DNA of 64,000 nt, taken from positions 124,001 to 188,000 of the forward strand of contig CAZICM010000006.1 in the NCBI GenBank assembly GCA_964537685.1, given 5' to 3'. The notes under the pieces were generated by a model. The model saw only the letters and a program-made list of their open reading frames with translations, did no database searches and had not been told where the DNA came from. The DNA is from CAZICM01 sp964537685 (lineage in GTDB: Bacteria > Myxococcota_A > Polyangia > Polyangiales > Polyangiaceae). Positions 61,301 to 64,000 of the stretch are shown here, piece after piece. Made by a program: the position numbers and the translations under genes. Position 1 is the stretch's first letter; every line of letters begins with the position of its first letter.

Positions 61301-62587
61301 TTAAGGGGAGAGTGGATCGACGACGTTGACCGTCGGTGATGCGCAGTCGGGCTGGTTGAGCAGGCGCGGCGTGACATGCAGCGAGGCTGGTCCCGGGGAC
61401 TCCGGAATGACCTGAATGATGGTCACGTCGCCTTCTTCGCCGGTCAGCGTCACAGAGCCCTGGGTGATGGGAAGAATGGCCGGAGCGCTGGACGACAGAT
61501 CGACGGGCATGGGAATGCGGACGCGCTCGGCGTTGTAGGCGCTGAGTTCAAACAGATCGACCACTTCGCCAATGTTCACCGTGTCTTTTAGCGCTCGGAC
61601 GCGAAGCAGGCGGGGCTCGGCATCGACTTGAATTTCGGGGTTGGGCGAGATGACTTTTTGCCCAGAGGTGACGGCGAATTCGATGCGGCCTCCGATGTCG
61701 CTAAAGCAAAAATAAAAGGGATCGGATTCGCCGGTGGCGTTGAGCAAGACGCGGAGCCGGGGCACGCGGTTGGTGCAGTCTTCGGTGAGTGAAAGCTCGG
61801 CTTCGGGGTGAAGGGGCTCGATGATGACCGGTGCGTGTTCAACGACGCCCGGCGATGCGGGCGGAGCGGTCGCGCGGACATAGGCTTTGCGGAAGCGGAT
61901 TTGGCCTTCGCGCCAGTTGGAGCCGAGCGAGTCGGGGACTGGGCCGGATGTGCATTGCAGGGGAAGGAAGGTGGCCAATACGCGGGATGTTTCGCCGATT
62001 CCGCCCGTGATGAGGGTGAGGTTGGTGGCGTTGTCCGGGAGTCCCGCGGGCAGGACAGTGACCGCGTGTTCTTGGCGCTGGTCCGCCCATGTCACGACGA
62101 TTGTTGCTTCGCCCGACCAGTCGTTTTCGGAGGCGAGGATAAAGTGCGCATATCCTTCTTCGCTTGCGCGGCAGCGGAATGAGCCTTCAGAAAGGCCGCA
62201 GGTCGGGTTGTCGGCCGGCTCGTTCGGGTCGGTGAAAATGGAAAGGGCTTCTCCCGGTTCGACGCGCACTTCAACCATTCCGCCGAACGCAGCTTCACTG
62301 CCTTCGGTCATAAACAGCGTCACCAGGGTGGAGAAAGGTTTTTGGCGGGGCTCGACGGGCTTGCCCTTGTCGTCGAACAAATCGGCGGCAAATAGCGGGC
62401 CCGCGACATCGACGCGAATGTCCACTTGGCCCGATGAGCCCAGCGGATAGCCGCGCTTGATGCATGCTCCGGCGGACATGGACAGCGCCAGTCCAGAGCT
62501 CAGAGCGACGAGAGCAAGCGCGCCGAAGGTTTTGTTTGGTGGCCGCAAAAAGCGCCGCTCCTTGGTGGTCTGAATCTTCGATGTCAC
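61301..62587 (-). CDS. Exported lipoprotein, unknown
   Basis: A 428-residue lipoprotein from a GTG at 62587 with signal segment and lipobox (LSMSAGAC). The body is made of Ig-like beta repeats (GQVDIRVDVAGPLFAADLFD, GSVTLTGEEGDVTIIQVIPE). It resembles bacterial Ig-like surface proteins. It ends 24 bp before the start chosen for the Pro-rich exported protein (3 bp before the alternative ATG) and begins 12 bp after the small upstream gene. Confidence 0.72.
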   Translation of the reverse strand: MTSKIQTTKERRFLRPPNKTFGALALVALSSGLALSMSAGACIKRGYPLGSSGQVDIRVDVAGPLFAADLFDDKGKPVEPRQKPFSTLVTLFMTEGSEAAFGGMVEVRVEPGEALSIFTDPNEPADNPTCGLSEGSFRCRASEEGYAHFILASENDWSGEATIVVTWADQRQEHAVTVLPAGLPDNATNLTLITGGIGETSRVLATFLPLQCTSGPVPDSLGSNWREGQIRFRKAYVRATAPPASPGVVEHAPVIIEPLHPEAELSLTEDCTNRVPRLRVLLNATGESDPFYFCFSDIGGRIEFAVTSGQKVISPNPEIQVDAEPRLLRVRALKDTVNIGEVVDLFELSAYNAERVRIPMPVDLSSSAPAILPITQGSVTLTGEEGDVTIIQVIPESPGPASLHVTPRLLNQPDCASPTVNVVDPLSP

Positions 62588-62599
62588 GGGTTGCTCACA

Positions 62600-62911
62600 T
62601 CACTTTTGGTAGATTTCCGTGTACTCGGTGCCCATGGGATGCCTGTGCCAGGCGTAGGCGGTCTGCGGAAACCCCGATTCGTCGGTGTATTCGCAATGGC
62701 CGAGCTCCCATTCTGTGTGCCATGTGCTGGCTCCAGTCTGAGGATCGATCGATGCGGAGTGAGCCGTCACGTCATCGTCGTGACGCGAAGGATCGTGAGC
62801 GATTTGCACGGCGGGATCGATGAAGCTCTCGAGTACGGAGAGCGGTACTTTCGCAGCGCGTCCGCCGGGCAAGGGAACGATGAATTGATCGTTGCGGGGC
62901 GTTTCAGCCAT
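62600..62911 (-). CDS. Small protein, unknown
   Basis: 103 residues from the ATG at 62911, chosen because AAGGGAA lies at a good distance upstream; an ATG at 63010 would add 33 residues without coding character. The sequence has VPLPGGRAAKVPLSVLESFI and a His/Asp-rich stretch (DPSRHDDDVTAHS), then aromatic residues (WHTEWELGHCEYTDE). No signal peptide or family is recognised. It heads the operon with the two exported proteins. Confidence 0.55.
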   Translation of the reverse strand: MAETPRNDQFIVPLPGGRAAKVPLSVLESFIDPAVQIAHDPSRHDDDVTAHSASIDPQTGASTWHTEWELGHCEYTDESGFPQTAYAWHRHPMGTEYTEIYQK

Positions 62912-63135
62912 GGCCAGGAATTCCCTTTGAAAATTGAACAATGAAGGCTTGATCAAGCTATCGAAGACCTGATCGTTTTCGTGACACGGTATGAGCCGGG
63001 CGGTTCCCAACCATTTTTGGTGTGTTGTATTGCCCTGCTCGGCCGTGAAACGCTGAATGGGTCTCCAAACGCTGAACTCGTCCTTCGTATGCCGGCAGCA
63101 TATCGAACTTCGACCGCTGCCGCGCGCCTTGGCAA

Positions 63136-63170
63136 AGAACCCGGGGCTGCTCGATAAGGGAAGGCCCGGG
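63136..63170. repeat. Perfect 8-bp inverted repeat
   Basis: AACCCGGG (63136-63143) and CCCGGGTT (63163-63170) with a 19-nt spacer. It could be an operator or an RNA stem in the intergenic region. Confidence 0.4.
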
Positions 63171-63229
63171 TTATGCGCCGGTGCGGCGAAAACTCGTGTT
63201 CGACGTAGCGGGTCTCGAAAGCTTCACTG

Positions 63230-63252
63230 CCGCGCTGAGCCGCGCGGTTTTT
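63230..63252 (+). terminator. Rho-independent terminator-like hairpin
   Basis: CCGCGC (63230-63235) and GCGCGG (63242-63247) form a 6-bp GC stem with a 6-nt loop and are followed directly by TTTTT. No protein gene clearly ends here, so it may terminate a small transcript. Confidence 0.45.
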
Positions 63253-63431
63253 GGGTAGGGCGTGCATGCGAGGGGGAACAGCAAAGCAAATGATGTGTGA
63301 ACAAGGCGTTTTTCCAATGATTCAAACCGGGCCGGCCGGCCGGTGGTAATCCCCGTTGACCCGGGAGCGGGCTTGAGGCTCGATTCCATGCTGCGCAATG
63401 CGCGCAATCTAGACTTGAGGCACTTGTGACC

Positions 63432-64000
63432 ATGGGCGTTGACCAGGAGTCCGATCCGCGGATTGGGACCGTCGCCGGCGGCAAATACAAGATTCTTCGG
63501 CTCATTGGGCGCGGAGGGATGGGCAGCGTGTATGAGGCGCAGAATATTGCGCTGGGTAAGCATGTCGCGCTCAAGTTTGTGCTGAGGGACAAGATTAGCG
63601 ATAGCTCCGTGGTGGCCCGTTTTCACCGGGAAGCGAGGGCTGTTTCGGCCATCGATAGCACGCATATTGTTCAGATTTTCGATACCGGTGAGACAGATGC
63701 GGGCGAGCCTTTTTTGGTGATGGAGCTGCTTTCGGGCGAGAGTCTGGGCGCCCGTATCCGAAGGCTTGGGCGGCTTTCTACGCAGGAGGCCGTGATCTTT
63801 GCCGTCGAGGCGCTGAGGGGTCTGCGGAGGGCTCATGCCGCAGGCATCATTCACCGCGATTTAAAGCCCGAGAACATCTTCTTGATGAAGGGCGACGATG
63901 ATCAGTTTCATGTGAAGATTGTCGATTTCGGCCTTTCAAAAGTCGTTGAAAGTTTGATGCCGGCTGCGGGGTCTTCGGTTCGGGGAACGGGCGGAGAAAT
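63432..64000 (+). CDS. Ser/Thr protein kinase, 5' part (runs off window)
   Basis: The frame from the ATG at 63432 stays open to the end of the window, giving 189 residues. The PknB-type kinase domain begins at KYKILRLIGRGGMGSVYEA. The ATP-binding Lys is in VALKFVLRD, the catalytic loop is HRDLKPEN and the metal-binding motif is DFGLS. All essential residues seen so far are present, so it is likely active. A GTG at 63426 is a possible start. The rest of the protein, including any sensor domain, lies outside. Confidence 0.9.
   Translation, partial: MGVDQESDPRIGTVAGGKYKILRLIGRGGMGSVYEAQNIALGKHVALKFVLRDKISDSSVVARFHREARAVSAIDSTHIVQIFDTGETDAGEPFLVMELLSGESLGARIRRLGRLSTQEAVIFAVEALRGLRRAHAAGIIHRDLKPENIFLMKGDDDQFHVKIVDFGLSKVVESLMPAAGSSVRGTGGE

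Larger units (their letters stand above)
62912..63431. other. Intergenic region between divergent genes
   Basis: 520 bp between a leftward operon and the Ser/Thr kinase gene. Short open frames on both strands lack coding character. It holds an 8-bp inverted repeat, a hairpin with a T-tract, and a GGCCGGCCGGCC palindrome near 63334-63345. A small non-coding transcript is possible. Confidence 0.4.

Noticed and set aside
62953..63293. Two overlapping short open frames in the intergenic region (104 and 78 residues, opposite strands)
   Set aside because: Both lack ribosome-binding sites, cross a GC hairpin and have Arg/Ala-rich composition typical of random high-GC reading.
1..64000. CRISPR arrays, tRNA and rRNA genes
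   Set aside because: No regularly spaced repeats, no T-loop or anticodon-arm patterns and no rRNA-like sequence were seen on either strand by reading; a covariance-model scan was not possible.

Overview
The window looks like a chromosomal segment of a myxobacterium-like member of the Myxococcota, probably Polyangia. The evidence is indirect. A housekeeping block (prs, rplY, pth, rpsF, rpsR, rplI, dnaB) sits among many secreted lipoproteins, several with Gly/Ser or Gly/Gln linkers after the lipobox. There are also RsbR/RsbT-like partner-switch proteins, an NtrC-type two-component pair, a TIR/AAA protein with effector-associated-like domains, and a Ser/Thr kinase at the right edge. GC content appears moderate for that group. 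No rRNA, tRNA, CRISPR array or intact insertion sequence was seen.

Layout. 0-1.8 kb: end of a three-gene cassette with an NTPase and two unknown proteins. 1.8-10.4 kb: exported papain-like protease, repeat protein, CE2 esterase lipoprotein, OB-fold-like lipoprotein, a STAS/sensor pair, a serine beta-lactamase-like lipoprotein and an internally shortened SnoaL-like protein. 10.4-14.3 kb: imperfect repeats, the TIR-AAA protein and a decayed Rpn-like gene. 14.3-23.5 kb: DUF4912 protein, ribF, prs, ribosomal genes, a PfkB kinase and dnaB. 23.5-37.8 kb: mostly exported proteins (lipoproteins, alpha/beta hydrolase, metallophosphoesterase), plus an isochorismatase-like hydrolase, Sua5/TsaC, an RsbT-like ATPase and a GAF protein.

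37.8-46.8 kb is a five-gene leftward operon: porin, SulP transporter, DabA, NuoL-like and NuoM-like subunits. This is a DAB-type inorganic-carbon accumulation system. 46.9-50.0 kb is a complete ABC-three-component conflict system (ABC/DUF2326 ATPase, MC6-like middle component, effector with a nuclease-like domain). 50.1-52.5 kb is a two-component pair that has lost essential parts. 52.5-64 kb holds a beta-barrel porin, a PAP2-type enzyme, a GH1 beta-glucosidase lipoprotein, an MscS channel, a three-gene exported-protein operon and the start of a Ser/Thr kinase.

The most interesting parts are the two or three probable conflict systems (0-1.8, 10.9-13.3 and 46.9-50 kb), the carbon-uptake operon with a divergent second antiporter-like subunit, and a repeated pattern of in-gene deletions. 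All family calls come from reading motifs by eye; no database search was run.
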